Shown here: in pieces, positions 33,632-46,480 of the stretch | Layout: each line of letters opens with the position of its first letter | Numbering within the stretch: the first letter of the stretch is position 1 | Assembly: GCA_022225965.2 (NCBI GenBank) | Contig: JAKJXP020000027.1 | Span: forward strand, 124,001-188,000 | Direction: 5' to 3' | Origin: Diatrype stigma | Lineage: Eukaryota > Ascomycota > Sordariomycetes > Xylariales > Diatrypaceae | Length of the DNA: 64,000 bases | Notes under the pieces: generated by a model | What the model was told of the DNA's origin: nothing | What the model saw: the letters and a program-made list of their open reading frames with translations, nothing else | Databases searched by the model: none | Program-made: the position numbers and the translations under genes

Positions 33632-34446
33632 TCATGATTTCCACTCATCCCTCCCGAGTCTGACCACGTCTGGCTGACATAGCAGCCAGTACTTGCTAGG
33701 CGCCTTGCCCTCGTGAGCTAGCATCATGGCGTGCACGACCGCGCGTCCGATGACCTCGGCCTCCTGGCCGAGCCCATCCTGCCAGCCCTGGTAGATCCTG
33801 CCCAGCCCTCGGATGGTCATGTTGATGAGGGGGCCGCCGGGGTGGTGCTCCTCGTGCTCGCGCGGGCCTAGGATGACGCCCGGCCGCATGACGATGGCCT
33901 GCTCGAACCCCATGCTCTCGACGGCCGCCTCGACTCCTTGCTTCATCCGCGAGTACGGCGCGTTCCCGCCCAACCAGCCCCGCGTGCCGGCCGACGATAC
34001 GAAGAGGTAGGACTTGACGCCAGCAGCGTGCGCGGCCTTGGCTAACTCAATGTTCACTGCAGAAGGAAACAAAAAGAAGGGGGGGAGGAAGGTACGGCTC
34101 AGCACACGGACGGATATAGAGATTGGCAACAGGTGCAGGAAAATCAGAGTAGCTCACGATCGTGGTCTATCTTCCATTGGTTCTCGATGCTTCCAGCCCC
34201 CACCCTCGTGGAGCCGAGGGCGGACACTACGATAGAGGGCGTGGGCGACAGGGAAGCGAGGGTCGATGCCCATTTGCTGGTATCGGTCTCGACGTGCGCG
34301 GTCAGCTTGGGCGACTCGGTTTTGGGTGCACGGCGCGAGATGGTGTGTATCGCCTGATATGTGTCGCTTGCGAGCAAAATGGGCAGAAGATGCTGGCCGA
34401 GCAGGCCGGTGCTACCGAACAGCACGGCGGTGGGTGCGGATGCCAT
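33632..34446 (-). CDS. FMP52: FMP52-like mitochondrial Rossmann-fold protein (TIP30/HTATIP2 family)
   Basis: Two exons on the minus strand, 34446-34158 and 34056-33632. The 101-bp intron has a GTGAGC donor and CAG acceptor. The product is 237 residues, matching the family. The N-terminal AVLFGSTGLLGQHLLPILL is the dinucleotide-binding motif. SIVVSALGSTRVGAGS, then after the splice HDLNIELAKAAHAAGVKSYL, and FVSSAGTRG follow in the order seen in fungal FMP52. YSRMKQGVEA holds the YxxxK-like pair, and VMRPGVILGPREHEEHHPGG the C-terminal loop. Yeast Fmp52 is a mitochondrial outer-membrane protein of unknown reaction. The name rests on family resemblance. This is the last intact gene before the AT-rich block. 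Confidence 0.87.
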
Positions 34447-34902
34447 CGTTCCTCAGTAGGAGGTTCAGTAGGAAGCAGCTAGGTAAGACTGGGGCTCTGG
34501 TAGGCGAGAACTGAACTGGACTGAACCGAACACGAAGCGCTGTCTGGCGATTCCCTCTAATGCGCAACACTTAGACTATTAGTTGCAAGAAATAGTTTTT
34601 ATGTAAGAAATCAAACCCTCTGGCATGGCTTCGTCTTCGAAGATGGTGAATAGGGAACGGATCTTCCGAACCGAGACATGGCCATTTTTAGCCCGCGCTG
34701 GGGCGGCTTGTGGTGCAATTATCGTTTGAAAGCGGTGCAATTCGTGCAATTGTTAGTCTATTACCGTAGCCCGTTTGTCGTGACGTAGACTAGTCTATCT
34801 AGGCAGGAGTGGTGGAATAGATACTTACGTAATTACCCAGTCAGGAGCTACCAGGGGCTGTATGTACAGAATTTTGGGGGCTATCGACGGTACCTGAGTA
34901 TG
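34447..34902. other. Promoter region of the FMP52-like gene, left border of the transposon block
   Basis: Ordinary base composition, no gene. It presumably holds the promoter of the minus-strand FMP52-like gene and ends at the TA that borders the inverted-repeat unit. Confidence 0.6.
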
Positions 34903-34904
34903 TA

Positions 34905-34932
34905 CGAAGGTAGGGGCCAAAAGTGAGCAAAC
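34905..34932. repeat. Left outer terminal inverted repeat (28 bp)
   Basis: Starts CGAAGGTAGGGGCC and is preceded by TA at 34903-34904. It matches the reverse complement of 53413-53440 at 27 of 28 positions, the difference being a transition. Base composition is normal, so this end escaped RIP. Confidence 0.85.
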
Positions 34933-35188
34933 GCCCCCCCTGTGGATCCAGGAATTCGGAAATTCCTCGGTTTCTGAGAGGGGGCGGACAATGCCTATAG
35001 ATAATTGTAATTCGAACGCACACCTACAATTAGCTAGAGAATACAACAACAGAGTCCGGAACCTTCAATTATCCTAAGTGAATTACCTATAGCAGTAATT
35101 CCCTAGGGATACGGAGAATCCGGGCCAGGAAGCACACCCCTATTACTTAACAGTAGGAATTGCATAAGTAAAGCACTGACTTTATTAT

Positions 35189-35233
35189 GAGAATTACTAT
35201 TAGGGCAGTTGCAATTTTCCTTTAGGAGCAGTT
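35189..35233. repeat. Left inner inverted repeat block (45 bp)
   Basis: Begins GAGAATTACTATT and pairs, reverse-complemented, with 53294-53338. There are 5 mismatches in 45, all transitions. Weaker similarity continues inward (CTAAC and TGGAC words, with an indel). The block lies just outside the point where AT-richness begins, so it may be the terminus of the RIP-affected DNA transposon. Confidence 0.8.
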
Positions 35234-35682
35234 GCTTACCTTGCTAACTGTTGGACCTATAATAAAAGATTAAGGCCTATTTATGTAGCCACTTATTAAA
35301 ACCATTAATATTATATTTAAAACCATTTATTCGGAATTATATCGTTATATCGTAAGTTTTATATATTATTATAATATTAATATAAGGCTAATATAAAACC
35401 GAAAATTAAAATTAATTAGGAAATTATTATATAATATAATAATAAACCTTTAATTTTTATAGCCTTAATTATTTTTTATAACGGAAATTCTTAATTATTT
35501 TCCGTAATAAGGGACCTTAATTATTTTTAATAAAATTAATTATATCGCTTATTAAATCGACCGATATACTTTATAATACTAAATCGTTAATATCGTATTA
35601 TTTTTTAAGCTTTATTATAACTCGATTTTTAACATTTAATTTAAACCTGGCCTAATATGCCTTAAAAGGTGCCAGCAATACG
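35234..35682. mobile_element. Left arm of the interrupted DNA-transposon-like element
   Basis: AT-rich, RIP-like sequence between the left inner inverted repeat and the outer LTR element. No frame is open. It is interpreted as the short left portion of the element whose larger right portion is at 50599-53293. Confidence 0.5.
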
Positions 35683-35908
35683 TATTACGGACTGTTATGG
35701 CTTCGTTTCGCAAATCCGAATTCCATTAGTTATATAAAATTCTAAGCTAAAAAAAAAGGAAGGAATTAAAATAGCAAAAGCAAAAAAACTGTTATTTTAA
35801 TAGGTATTGCGGTTTTAATGCTGGACTTATTTATTCCGTTCCTTATTTTTATTTTCTTATATATATATTTTGGCTATATGTAATATTATACCTATAGCTA
35901 TCGTAATA
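35683..35908 (-). repeat. Outer element LTR, left copy (3' LTR)
   Basis: 226 bp. Aligns over its full length with 50367-50598. The differences are nearly all transitions, plus a small length change in an A/G run near 35750. This copy is the more AT-rich of the two. Confidence 0.83.
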
Positions 35909-37079
35909 TTACTTCCTTTTTTAAAAAAGCCGCGTTACGAGGCTTTTTTTTTGCAAAAAAAAATAATTTAGCCGGAATTCGAATCGCGATTATTTTTTAA
36001 ATAATGGGGAAATATTTTCGGATTTACGTATTTCTTTATTATATTATCGGGCCCTTAATATTTAAATACGTAACGTTATGTATTTTTTATAATCGCTATT
36101 ATTAATTTGGTTTAAAGGTGATTTATTAATTATTTCATTAATTATTTTTTTTAAGTTCCATTAAACTTTTTCTTACGTAGTTTTTTCGCGGAAATTGGCG
36201 CCGCCGTATTATCGTTTTCGTAAAGTAAATTAAATTCTTCGTATTTAGCGGTTCATTGCTATGCTTTAAGTCGTACCGAAAGGCCTATTTATTTCGGGTT
36301 TTCGTCGTGGTATTTTTGTAATATAATCGGATTATTTTTAAAGTTTTTAGCATTATATTATTTAAGGTTTGGATTTTATTTTTTTTATTATATATGGTAT
36401 TGCAGTTTTCCGTAATATAAACGTAATAATAATATTTGGTTAATTTTTTATTTTTTTTGCCATTAAGATCGACTTTTTTATTATTCGGATTATCGGGCAT
36501 TTGTTTTAATAAAGGAATATTCGGGAATTTCCGTAACCGGTTTATATAAAAAATATATAAACCTTTTTATAACGATAATAAATTAAATTTATAAAAATAT
36601 CCGTTATTTCGATTATTCGATAATGGTTTTTTATTATTAAATAATTTAATTTATTACTTAATCGATTCGTTTATATACCTTTTTTTTTTAAAATGTATAC
36701 CTTATTTCCTAAACCGAAATTCGGCTTTTTGCGGTATTTATTAATTTATATATATATTCGTTTTTATAACTTTACAAGTATTTTTCGAACGGAAATAAGG
36801 AATTTTTGCAATATATTAGCAATTAATTATATTTTTTCCTTATTAAGCCTTTTCTTAATCGAAATATTCTCGAAATTAATGGTTCGTTTATTTTAATTAA
36901 AGGATTAAAATATTAGGAATCCTAATTTTATTTTATAAGGAAACAATCTTATGGATTTATGGGTTAAACTTGCTTATATAAAGTCCATTACGGATATAAC
37001 GAAAAATTAATTATTTTAATAATAATTAATGAAAATTCGTAATCGTTAGTTTATATATCTGTTTATAATTTCGGCTTAA

Positions 37080-37215
37080 TTTGCCGTTTAAAAATGTCCA
37101 ATTAAAAACAATTTCCATTTAATACCGAATAATTTGGATAATTCGTTTATAAAATCGGCGGTAAATTGTGGTTTTCGATTATTAACGATGGTTTGTAATA
37201 TTCCGTATATATAAT
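37080..37215 (-). pseudogene. Outer element integrase core remnant
   Basis: The minus-strand translation contains LQTIVNNRKPQFTADFINEL followed by KLFGIKWKLF, matching the gypsy integrase stretch around its second catalytic Asp (usual form: VSDRGPQF, then FW or FI). The catalytic Asp position reads Asn, which a G-to-A change would explain. Stops occur soon after. Clearly non-functional. Confidence 0.75.
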
Positions 37216-38689
37216 AAAGGCCGTAATAATACATTATTGCGGCATTTTTAGCGATAACTAACTTAATATAAAAAACATTCCAAAACCTTTTATTTAAACG
37301 ATTTATTATAACGAATACGTTATTTCTTTTTAAACTTATTTATAAATATGAAATAAAACTTTATAATAATGTAATTTTAAGGTTTTATAAATATAAGCAA
37401 AGGATATAATAAATTTAGGATTTTATCGGTAGGATTTTTAAAAGCCTTACATAAGTAATTATTTACGAATTAAATAACGTTAATAATTTAGCCTAGCTAT
37501 TAATATTTTTTTAAAACTAACCTTCGTATTTTATAACGTTTAGGGTATTTTATTATTATGCAATAATATATCTTTTTAAATAATTACGTATATAAATTAT
37601 TAATAAAAAGTATTATTAAACGACCCTTTTAAAATATTAACCTTTTTTATTTAAAGAAATTACGAATCTTTGCATTTTTTATACGATTACGATATATTTC
37701 CACTTCTGGGCATATTATATTTATATTTAAAACCTTATCGATTAATTCCATTTCAGTTATATCGGGTAATTCGAGGTTTTTATTTAAAGGGCATAATGCA
37801 TTAATATAAATCGAAATTATATTAGTTTTTATATTATTTTATAACTTATTTGCGTATTTTAATACTTATTAAAATAATGTTATAATATAATATGCATTTT
37901 TCTTTTTTTTTATGTTTTAAGGTTCTTCGATTTATAAAAAAAAAATATTAAATAATATATTATTTTTCCTTAATCGATATTCGATTATAAAGTAATACTG
38001 GAATAATATCTTTGCTTATTTCGTTTATTTTATATTTAATGTTTGCTTAATAATAAAATACTTAAAAGTTCGGTAATCGATAATAATTAAAAATAACTTT
38101 TTACGTTAAAGGCTTATTAATTCCGGTCGTTAAGCTTATAATGCATATACGATTGCCATTAATTTCTTATCGTATATTAAATAATTATGTTTTATACCTT
38201 ACATGTTTTCGAAATAATAAGTTATTAAATGCTAATTTTTTTAGAGATTTTTTATAAGAATACGCCGGCTATTACGCCATTTAAGGCATCGGTTTTAATT
38301 TTGGTCTTTAAGTCGTATAAGAAGTATCGTAATATGAATGCCGTTATTAACTTTTTTTTAAGAGTTTTAAAGGCGGTTATGCGATTTGTTTTGGTTATAT
38401 TGAATATTTTACCTTTACGTATTAATTTTATTAAAAATCGTATAATTGGATTATATTTATATACGAATTTACGGTAAAAGTTATAAAATCCTAAAAAGGA
38501 TTACATTTCTTTAAAATTCTTCGGGATTTTTTAATTTTTTAATATCGCCGTTTTTACGGGATTTATTGCAATTCCGTATATATTAATAATGAATTCTAAG
38601 AATTTAGTTTTTGTTATATAAAATTCGCATTTATTTAAATTAATTTATAATTCTGTTTTACGGAAACGTTATAAAACCTTATTAATATA

Positions 38690-39060
38690 TTAAACGTAAT
38701 TACTTATATTCTCGGAAAATATTAGGATATTATCGATATATACGTTATAAAAGTTATTTAAATAATCGAATAATGCGTTATTAATGAACCGTTAAAAAAT
38801 AATAAAACCGTTAATTAAACCAAAAAAAAATATCTTATATTTATATGCTTCGTATTTTGTTTTAAATGTAGTTAGGTTTTCGTTTTTGGATCGAATACGT
38901 ATACGATAAAAGGCTTATCGAATGTTTATTTTGATAAAAATTTTTGCTTTCGAAATTCGGATTAAGGTTTTCTTAATTAAAAGTAACGGATATCGGTTTT
39001 TAATAATAAGGGCGTTTAATTTACGGAAGTTTATGTAAAATCGTAATTCTTTTTTAGGTT
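38690..39060 (-). pseudogene. Outer element reverse transcriptase remnant
   Basis: Minus-strand pieces include RFYINFRKLNALIIKNRYP, then a segment resembling the palm (FGLINGFIIF followed by RFINNALFDYLNNF), then YIDNILIF. The last is the YxDD catalytic box with the second Asp changed to Asn. Stops and frame-preserving transitions fit RIP. This places the element in the Ty3/gypsy superfamily. Confidence 0.8.
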
Positions 39061-40626
39061 TCGAAGCCATTAAAACGAATACAGCTTATGGGGCGCTATT
39101 TGGAACGATAAAGTCCTTTTGGATATTATTAATTAAATATTTTCGATAAGCTTTTAACTTTTTAAGGAACATTTTATATAAAAAGCTAAATTTTAAGTCC
39201 TTAGGGTTTTTTTCGATTTTTATTTTGTAATTTATTTTATTTTAAGGTTTATTTCGGAAAGGTAATAAATCGTTCGATTTTGTTTTATTAAATACATTTA
39301 AATATTCGTAATAAGCCTTTAGTATTATATTAATTATTCGGTTTTTGAATTCTTTTTTATTACGAAGCATTAAGATTCGATTACGTTTATTTTCGATAAT
39401 TTTATTAATTTTATATAAAGTAATTATAATAATGCTTGTTTTTATTTCGGGATTTTTCGTAAGATATTAAAAGGTTACTGCTTTAATTATAGCCATATTC
39501 GATAAGCGATGTTTATATTAATAAAATCCCTTTCGAAAAATATAAGGTTCTTATATATTTCTTTTCGAATATGCATCCTTAAAGTTTTTTTTTTTTCGGA
39601 AATGAAGTTATTTTCGTTTATCGAATCGAGTTGTTTTTTTATTTTACGTATTTTAAGGGGTTATCGTAATATGGAAGTTTTTTTAATAATTAATATTATT
39701 TTATATGGCTTAGGAAAATATGGGCTTAAATAATAAAAAATAATCGCGTTTCGAAATAAAAAAAGCAGATTGCATTTTTTTTAGGTTTTTAAGTTTTTTC
39801 TTTATTTGCTTTAAAGTTTCGGCCTTATTTTTGCGTTCGATGGATTTTATCGTTTGGGAAGGGTTTTTCGCGAAACGAATCGTTTTTCTTTTATTTTCGC
39901 GTCTTTTATTTTTTTTATTTATTAATTTTTAACGCCGGTATATTTTAATTTGGAATTTGCTTTCGGTATTAAGCATCGGTTCGGTAACGTTATTTATGGT
40001 AATATCGTAAATGGGCTTAATTAATTATTCGTTAAGAAATGAAAGTTTGCGGTTTATTAAGTCGATTATTATTTCGTATTGTTCGAATTATGTTTTTTTA
40101 ATAATAATATCGTATTTTATGTTTAAAATCATAAAGGATATTCGGTTAAGTTTTTATTCGTAAATTCGAAAATTTAGGAAAATAAAAACATCGATTAACT
40201 GGGTGGCTTATTTATTAAATCTTTTTATGCGGTAAAACGTAAAACTTATAATAAATGGTACTTAAAATCGTTTTAGTATTTTTTTTTATAAAATTTATAT
40301 TAATAAATAAAAAACCATTTGTTTTCGTATTGCTAAAAGAAAATTTAATAGTTAATAATAATCCATTATAAGTTACGATATTAATAAAAAATAAAGATTT
40401 TTTTTTTAAGGATTTGTTATAAAAAATTAAATGGTATTTTAATTCCGATATTTTTTCGTAATAATTTCCTTAGGAAAAAGTTTATATGTTTTAAGGTAAT
40501 TATTTTTCCGATTTATCGGTATTTTGGGTTAATTTGCGCAAATTAAATTCCGGCTTAATATAACGATCGACGATGTTATTAATTTTCGCTTTACGCTTTA
40601 AGGGAATTAAATTACGGTTGGAATTT

Positions 40627-40680
40627 TTAGGGCATTTACGGAAGATATGTCCCTTTTCGGCATAAATAAAGCATTTTCCT
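40627..40680 (-). pseudogene. Outer element gag zinc-knuckle remnant
   Basis: The minus strand reads KCFIYAEKGHIFRKCPK, a retroviral-type zinc knuckle with C-x2-C-x4-H-x4-C spacing in which the second Cys has become Tyr (a G-to-A transition). It marks the end of gag; the inner element is inserted about 270 bp further upstream in the reading direction. Confidence 0.72.
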
Positions 40681-40945
40681 TTAAATATATATTAACGGAT
40701 TTATTCGGAAATAAAGCGTTAATTACGATTGCTATCATTATTAATATTTAGGCTTCCGTTAATTGCTTAAGTATTACCGCTTTTATTAAATTCTTTACGG
40801 CCTTTGCGACGTAATTATTAAGTATTTCGTTCGGCTTTATTTGGCTATTTTTATTTATAAAACAATTTTATCTTAATTATAAAACAAACGTACCTATTAA
40901 ATAAAACAAAATCGTTTAAGTAATAATTAATTAAGGCAATTCGAA

Positions 40946-41157
40946 TGTAAGAATATAAATGGCTAAAAGCTAATAACGTAATAGCTAAACGTAAGCGAAG
41001 TTATTTTAAGAAAAAGATATATAAGATTACTTTTAATTACAGTTCCTAAAAGTATGCAAAATTCTCCTTATAAGCCTTAGCCCTTAATACGGCGCTTGGT
41101 TGCCAATTACGTGCCGCTTACGTAATAAGTTCCTTAAACAAAAGCCATACCTTTATA
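40946..41157 (-). repeat. Inner element LTR, left copy (3' LTR)
   Basis: 212 bp, equal in length to the copy at 48735-48946. It begins TGTAAGAATATAAAT where the other copy has TATAAAAATATAAAT. The substitutions between copies are transitions, with this copy less mutated. Confidence 0.9.
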
Positions 41158-42789
41158 TTATTTCCTTTTTTTCCGGCTATTAATTCCTAATAGCCTGTTT
41201 GTCCGTTTTAAATGCCTATTCTTAATTTAGGTTCGTAAACCGGTAATTTTTAGGATTTAACGGCGTCCAGTTGCCGCTTTAATAACGCGTATGCGCCGTT
41301 TCGATAATAGGTTACCTTTAGAATTGCCGGGCATTCGCATTTTAATAAGTATTTAATTGCCGGTTATTCGGTAATCCACCCTTAATAAGTTTATAATTCC
41401 CTTTTATTTGCGCGCTTTTTTTTTTTTTTTTATTAGGTCCCAATATAATAGTAATCGTAATATCGTCGCCGTCCTTTTGCCGTTTAGTTTTTTATTTCGT
41501 TTATTGTTACGCCTTTATTTTCGTTGTCGTTTTTTTTCGTTTCTTGTTATTCGTCTGTTTTTGTTTAATCGCCGTCCCGTCGCCTTTTTTTCGCCGCCGA
41601 AATGTCGTTTCGTAAAGAAATCCTAAGCCTATAGCTATTCGATAATTTCTCCGGTTAAGAAAACAATTGCGTATTCGTCGATAACGGCAATGCGTAATTT
41701 AATCGATACGAATTCGGCAAGCCGTACCGTTATTATATGGGACTTTTCCATTTAAATGCCCAAATCCGTTATATAACGTCGCTTATCGTCGGTAACGATT
41801 TAATTTGCGTTTGTTACCGGCAAAACCGTAAAAAATGCTTAACGGTAAATATTAATCCTTTATTTATTCGGTTGCTTATTAATTAGCGCTTAAGTACCGA
41901 CCGCCTTTCGAAAAATGGCTTAAGCTATCCTGGAATTTGCCGAAAATACCAACCTCGAGTCGGAAACGTTTTTAGTTATGTCGATAGCTACGTTTCGTTC
42001 GTACGTCGGCCGAAAGGCGATTTGCGAAATAAATCGTTACATGGTTTTATTAAAAGCTATATATTTCGCTTTTCGAATTGCGTGCCTAAAAAAAAAACGC
42101 ATCGTTTTTGGCGCTTTTAAAAAAAAACGGGCAGCGATTATTGCCGCCGAAATCCAGTTTATGCGCCAATTAATGGCGTTATAATTTAAGTACCAGTTAA
42201 ATTAAAACGCGGAAATATCCATAAATTCCGACGTCGTTCGTTATTAATTAAAGGCGATTTAACCATTATACGATCGCCATTAAATGGTTTATATTAAGCT
42301 ATAAACGGCGTTATAACGAATTAAGAACTATACGTAATGCTATTATTTTTCGGTTAGTATAAAATCGGCGTCTTGAATTCGCAAAAAACATAAAATGATG
42401 CGTCGCTTTATTTAAGACGACCTAGTTATCGCTATTATAACCGCTAACGAAATAGCCCCTTGCGATTTTATAATTCGAAATAACCGCTTTCGTTTCATTT
42501 CCGTAATGCCCGGTCGTTAATTCGGTGCTTTAATTTCGATCCGTTACTTTTGCTTTGGCCTTTCGGTTACGTTAATTCCGGTTCCGCAGCCGTTAGCTGT
42601 TTTTTTACCGGTCGCTAATTTTTTGCCTTTCGTTAGCCTTTCGCTTGTCGTTAATTCCCCGCTTACTGCCGACCTTGCGTCCGCCGCCGTTTTCGCATTC
42701 GTTGCCGACTAGGACAACGATAACGCATAAATCGATTCCGACGGTACGCCGACGGAAATCGAAAATATAAAGGTCGATCCCGAATAAGT

Positions 42790-42870
42790 GCTAACTTTGC
42801 TTTTTTTGCATGGCTTATTAATAAAGCGCCGGATTTTAAATCCGGAAATAATAGGTTCAATTTTTATTGC
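42790..42870 (+). other. tRNA-like sequence inside the inner retroelement (degenerate)
   Basis: The plus strand shows a D-arm-like GGCTTATTAATAAAGC, an anticodon-arm-like CCGGATTTTAAATCCGG (perfect 5-bp stem, 7-base loop) and a T-arm-like ATAGGTTCAATTTTTAT in correct order and spacing. Part of an acceptor stem can be formed if G-T pairs left by C-to-T changes are allowed, but the first two positions do not pair. The loop would give anticodon TTA as it stands; RIP may have altered it. It could be a captured nuclear or mitochondrial tRNA, or chance. Confidence 0.4.
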
Positions 42871-43051
42871 GGTTAATTTTTAATCGGCATTCGTTTGCCG
42901 TTCGAACGTCGTTTGGGCCCTTTTTTTTTTATAAGAAACGTTTTATTTTCGTTTTCGTTTTTTTCCTTTTATGTTCCTTTTTATATTTGCGTATCGTCGC
43001 CGGAAGGCTTAATAAGGCAGGAAGTATTTTATTTTGCGGTTATTTTGCGGA

Positions 43052-43345
43052 TATTTAAACGGTTTCCGACCGATTTATGACGGATTTGAGCCGCCAAAAT
43101 ACTTAAGGCTTTTTTTGTTTTATAGATATCCAAACGGATTCCGTTCGATTTATAATAGGTTTAAGCCGTTAAAATGCTTAAGGCTTTATGTTTTATAAAT
43201 ATCCAAATAGGTTTTATTCGATTTGCGATAAGTTTAAGCCGTTAAAATGCTTAAAGCTTTATGTTTTATAGGTATTTAAACGGGTTTTGCTTAATTTATA
43301 ATAAATCGGAACCGCCAAAATGCTTAAGGCCGAATTAATTAATTA
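43052..43345. repeat. Tandem repeat, about 74-bp unit, four copies
   Basis: Units repeat with periods of 75, 73 and 73 bp. Each contains an AAGCCGTTAAAATGCTTAA-type core and a TTTTATAGATATCCAAACGG-type segment. Copies differ by transitions. It sits between the integrase remnant and the 3' LTR of the inner element, where some gypsy elements carry non-coding tandem repeats. Confidence 0.8.
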
Positions 43346-44079
43346 TTTTTATTTATCGTTCCATTTTTTATGTATTTTGCGTGTTTTTTTTTCGTAATGC
43401 GTTAGTATTTATTAAACGTTAATAAGATACTTCCTTGGCTTTTAAGTATTATATTCGACAGGCCATTTTTTTTATTTAATAAGGAATTCTTTTGATTTCC
43501 GGTCGTCGCAATAGCGAACGATATTTTTTATTATTTATTTTTCCTGTTTATTTTCGAGGTTTAATAATGCCGATTATTCGGAACTTTCGTAACGATTATG
43601 TTACGGCTTTAAGGAAAATACGGGAAATACGTCGTAAATATGCTGGTACTTTATGGATAATTTAATCCGATACGTTTATATTTCCATTCGTTCGGCGATT
43701 CGTATCCGAATATACGTCGATATTAGCTTTGTTTTTTTTTTGAACTTAAAGTTTTTTGTAAATAACATTACCGTTTAATCCTTTTTGAATTTCATAAATA
43801 TATAACGCTTATCATAATGTTTTTTCTGAATCGCCGTCGTTTTTTTCTAATAAGCGCGCATTCGTCGCCGGATCTTTTTCGTTTTGCTTAGACGTTTCTT
43901 TATTTCCTATATTTAAAGTTATAGCCGCTTAGGCATCCATTTTATTATGCGGAAGTAATAACTATATAATGCTTCGAACGGTAAATATCCCGTAAATGCA
44001 TTACGATAATTATTATGGCTAAATTCGGTTTCGTAAAGAATTTTGGCCCAATTGCTTTATTTTGTATCGTAGTATTTTC

Positions 44080-44170
44080 GGAAATACCTTTTTAAGCTTT
44101 GGTTTATGCGCTTTATTTGGCCGTCCGTTTATGGATGATACGTTGTCGACAGTTGGCGTTTAATTTTCCG
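44080..44170 (-). pseudogene. Inner element integrase remnant
   Basis: The minus-strand translation reads QLSTTYHP, stop, TDGQIKRIN, the well-known YHPQTDGQ-E-R-x-N block of gypsy integrases with the Gln codon turned into a stop by a C-to-T change. Confidence 0.82.
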
Positions 44171-45419
44171 CGTATTGCAAAGCTCCTTTTAAAACTTGTT
44201 AATTAATAACTTGTTCTTATCGCTAACGATGCTTTTGGATAATCCGAATCGGCATTTTATCTTTTAATATAGGATTTTCGCCAATTCGGCGGCCGTAAAC
44301 GTTTTTAACGTAAATATGAATAGTGTTATTTTTATAAATCGGTTTACGATAATTAAAATGGCGTTATAGTTAATTCCGTTATTTCTTAAGCTTATTAAAA
44401 GGTCCGTAATGAAATTTATATTGATTTCTTAAAACGGCTAATTCGGTAGCGGCAAAAATTATAACGTTTCGTATGGCTTATATTTGGGCTTTATAATTCC
44501 CTGATACGTCGAATACGATTCGACGTACGTTTGGATATTGGTTATTATGTTTTTTTAATAAAATTTCCGCCTTAAAAGTTTTATGATTCGCTGGCCTTTT
44601 ATATAACCTGCTTTTGAATCGTCGTAATATTAATATATTAGTTATTATTATAAAGCAAATTACGTCGAAACTATTAGCCTGTCCTTAAAGAAAAAAACGT
44701 CGTATTTATTTATACGGTAGCCGCTTCGGGTATTAAGTCGTCGGCGAACGATTTCCGTTAGGGTTTATAAGTTTAGGTCTTTTTTTTGCAGCTCTTTAAT
44801 CTATTCGTAAAATCGTCGAAACGCCTTTGATACCCAAGCGTCTTTTTTTTTTATTAAGGCTTTCGTTAACGAAGGAAAAACGTTTTACGATAATATTTCG
44901 GCGTTTACGTAATCGTTTTCGGATTTCGACTTTTCGGAATCCGAATATTTAGGAATTTTGCTTTTATCGGTCCTTTATGCTTTTTTTGCGGCACGCGTTA
45001 AAACGGCTACGTAATAGGATTTTTTCGGTATTTGCTGGCCATTTAAGGTCCATTTTTGTTATAATATTAAATAAGGGTTTCCTTCGATTTTCGCTTTTAC
45101 GGTTATTACTTAAACGGCGATTATTCGGTATTCGGCCGGAAATTCTGCGGCTAACGAATTTTGTATTGCCCGGAATATCCATTTAATTTTGAAATAACTA
45201 GGGTGGCTATGGTTTTAATTCGCCAGTACCTGCTTTATTTCGACTAGCAGTTTTTTCGTAAAATGGAGCTTTTTCGTTAAGATAAATAATACGTCGCCGA
45301 AATAGATCGACTTAAATATATAATCCAGTTGCCGATTAGGTCCGTTAGTTGGATTCGTAATTCCCGGCTTATATTGCAAGTTAAAATCGAATTAAAACAG
45401 TTTATATATCTAACGGGCC

Positions 45420-45500
45420 AACTTGTTTCGAAAATCCTTCGCCGGAACGTCGATAATCCTTCGTAAAGCTTTGTGGTTTATAAATACGGAAAATTCCTAT
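45420..45500 (-). pseudogene. Inner element RNase H remnant
   Basis: The minus strand gives EFSVFINHKALRRII, the F-x-D-H-K-A-L motif of gypsy RNase H domains with Asp changed to Asn. It lies correctly between reverse transcriptase and integrase. Confidence 0.65.
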
Positions 45501-46079
45501 TCGGTTTTTTTTAAAAAATAACGCTAATGCTTTAAACTTTTAATTATAATTAAAAGTTCTTATTAATCCGTTTCTTATTGCGTTTCGGTATTTATAAGTT
45601 TCCGTAACCAAAAAATAACGGGTTTCCATTTATTGTTATGCAATTAAAATAAAATTCCGGAAATCGCTTTTAGGAATATATTTGTTTTTATCTTTATTTT
45701 CTTAATATGGTTTTAATATCGAAGCATGGTCGCCGATTAAAAGGCGCCTTATAATTTTATAAAAGCCGCTTTTGCTTCGTTTAATTATTAAAAGGTTCGT
45801 TATTGTATTCTTTTTTTTAAAAGCGCTATAATCGATGCGGTAATTTTGAAATAATTAGGTATAAACTTCTTATAAAAGTTAATAAATCCCATAAATATTT
45901 AAATATTTCGAATCGATTTAAAATACGGCTATTATTATATAACGGCGACTTTATTCGGATTTATTTTAATTCCGTCGGTATTTATAATAAACCCTAAAAA
46001 CGAAATCTCCTTTTAAAAAAACTTATATTTAAACAGCTTTATAAATAGCTAATATTTTCGTAAGCGTTTGTAAATTAAT

Positions 46080-46480
46080 CGAAAATACGTCGCATATTTC
46101 TTTTCGTTTTCCGAAAAAATAATAATATTATTTAAATATATTACGCAAATCTTATCCATTAATTCGGTTAAGGCCTTATATATATAGGCCTAAAAGGTAA
46201 TCGGGGCATTCGTTAATTCAAATGGCATAATAATATATTTAAATTGCCCGTAACGCATGCGAAAAACGGTTTTTCATTCGTCGCTTTTTTTAATGCGGAT
46301 TTTATAATAGGCGTCCCTTAAATTAAGCTTAATAAAGACTTTAACGGAGCCTAATCGGCCCATAATTTTCGAAATTAAGGACAAAAAATAACGGTTTTTA
46401 ACCGTTACTTTATTTAGCGCCCTATAATTTACGTATAAACGGAACGCGCTTCCTTTTTTTGAAACGAATAGCACCGGAGC
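46080..46480 (-). pseudogene. Inner element reverse transcriptase remnant
   Basis: A 66-codon open stretch (46474-46274) contains LFVSKKGSAFRLYVNYRALN followed by KVTVKNRYFLSLISKI and FIKLNLRDAYYKIRI, the N-terminal fingers/palm of gypsy reverse transcriptase. Further on, YLNNIIIFS stands where YLDDI belongs, both catalytic Asp changed to Asn. Inactive. Confidence 0.88.

Noticed and set aside
38229..38477. 82-codon plus-strand frame inside the AT-rich block
   Set aside because: It is antisense to the decayed gypsy polyprotein of the outer element and has no motif of its own.
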